A stretch of 64,000 bases of DNA from Epinephelus fuscoguttatus (taxonomy: Eukaryota; Chordata; Actinopteri; Perciformes; Serranidae): the NCBI RefSeq assembly GCF_011397635.1, contig NC_064756.1, positions 35,688,996 to 35,752,995 of the forward strand, given 5' to 3'. Within the stretch, counting starts at the first letter, position 1. Every line of letters begins with the position of its first letter. Shown here one piece after another: positions 63,617 through 64,000 of this stretch. Below the pieces are notes generated by a model. It saw only the letters and a program-made list of their open reading frames with translations. It was not told the DNA's origin and did not search any database. The translations under genes and the position numbers were made by a program.

Positions 63617-63772
63617 ATGTCAGATTTGGAGGCGCAGGTTGGCTCCATTTTGGAGATAATGGTGAATACAACGGTAACCGAAATGACCAAAGTTATCGGC
63701 GGCTCCGCTTCAACACACCCACAAGTGTCCTCATGTACAACTGAAAACACACCCGGGCCCTCAGAGGAGAAG
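63617..63772 (+). CDS. First exon of a third zinc-finger-type gene (partial)
   Basis: ATG at 63617, 52 codons, donor GAGAAG|gtacgt (exon end 63772), phase 0. The product MSDLEAQVGSILEIMVNTTV... aligns with the N-terminal helical modules of the two preceding genes, and the position continues the array. No zinc fingers are visible because the gene runs beyond the right edge, so its class is inferred from the N-terminal module and location. Confidence 0.75.
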
Positions 63773-64000
63773 GTACGTTAAACTATTGTCGGTTAACGTT
63801 ACTGAGTGTGTGTGAGCTGTGTCGGTGCTGTTGGCGTCGCCTACATCATCTACTGCGGTCATCAACTCCCGTGTTGATGCTCCCTCCTCTGGCGTCCAAA
63901 CAACCAGCTGAGCATAGAAATAGAATAGTTAGCTAGCTGCTTCAGTTAGCTTACTACGGCTAAACTTATGTAAAGACTCACAGTAGGAATGCTATGAAAC

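Noticed and set aside
1-64000. CRISPR arrays, operons, integrons or prokaryotic defence systems
   Set aside because: The DNA is a vertebrate nuclear genome with spliced genes; the direct repeats seen are tandem duplications, microsatellites or transposons.

Overview
The window is vertebrate nuclear DNA, almost certainly from a teleost fish, probably a spiny-rayed one. The evidence is intron-rich genes with GT/AG splice sites, proteins close to vertebrate calpain-5, olfactory marker protein and DCUN1D5, a fish-type C2H2 zinc-finger cluster, long CA/GT microsatellites, and many interspersed repeats of types common in fish. Nothing bacterial or viral was seen. All gene models come from reading splice signals and protein similarity by eye.

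Layout, left to right. (1) 1-3.95 kb: the last three coding exons of dcun1d5 (+), with a decayed PIF/Harbinger transposon in the upstream intron. (2) 3.99-8.13 kb: a minus-strand, three-exon gene for a single-pass membrane protein with one Ig V-like domain and a long, very acidic cytoplasmic tail. I could not name it; it converges on dcun1d5. (3) 8.1-14.8 kb: intergenic DNA with two perfect tandem duplications (914 bp and 193 bp), a THAP-like fragment and repeats. (4) 14.8-50.5 kb: capn5 (+), 12 coding exons encoding 637 residues with the complete Cys-His-Asn triad. Its introns hold many transposon fossils: a hAT transposase remnant, SINE-like insertions with target-site duplications, a Penelope-like GIY-YIG fragment, a LINE tail split by a SINE, and two copies of one MITE. 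Nested in its 10.9-kb third large intron, on the opposite strand, is the two-exon omp gene. (5) 50.5-52.3 kb: AT-rich DNA. (6) 52.4-64 kb: a plus-strand tandem array of related C2H2 zinc-finger genes: two complete (17 and 15 fingers) and the first exon of a third that runs off the window.

The genes are not a functional pathway. dcun1d5 acts in cullin neddylation, capn5 is a cysteine protease, omp marks olfactory neurons, and the zinc-finger genes are probable DNA-binding regulators. The nesting of omp inside capn5 is the conserved syntenic signature. No clearly new system was found. The best candidates for a second look are the unnamed Ig/acidic-tail gene, the exact 914-bp duplication, and the exon-structure difference within the zinc-finger array.
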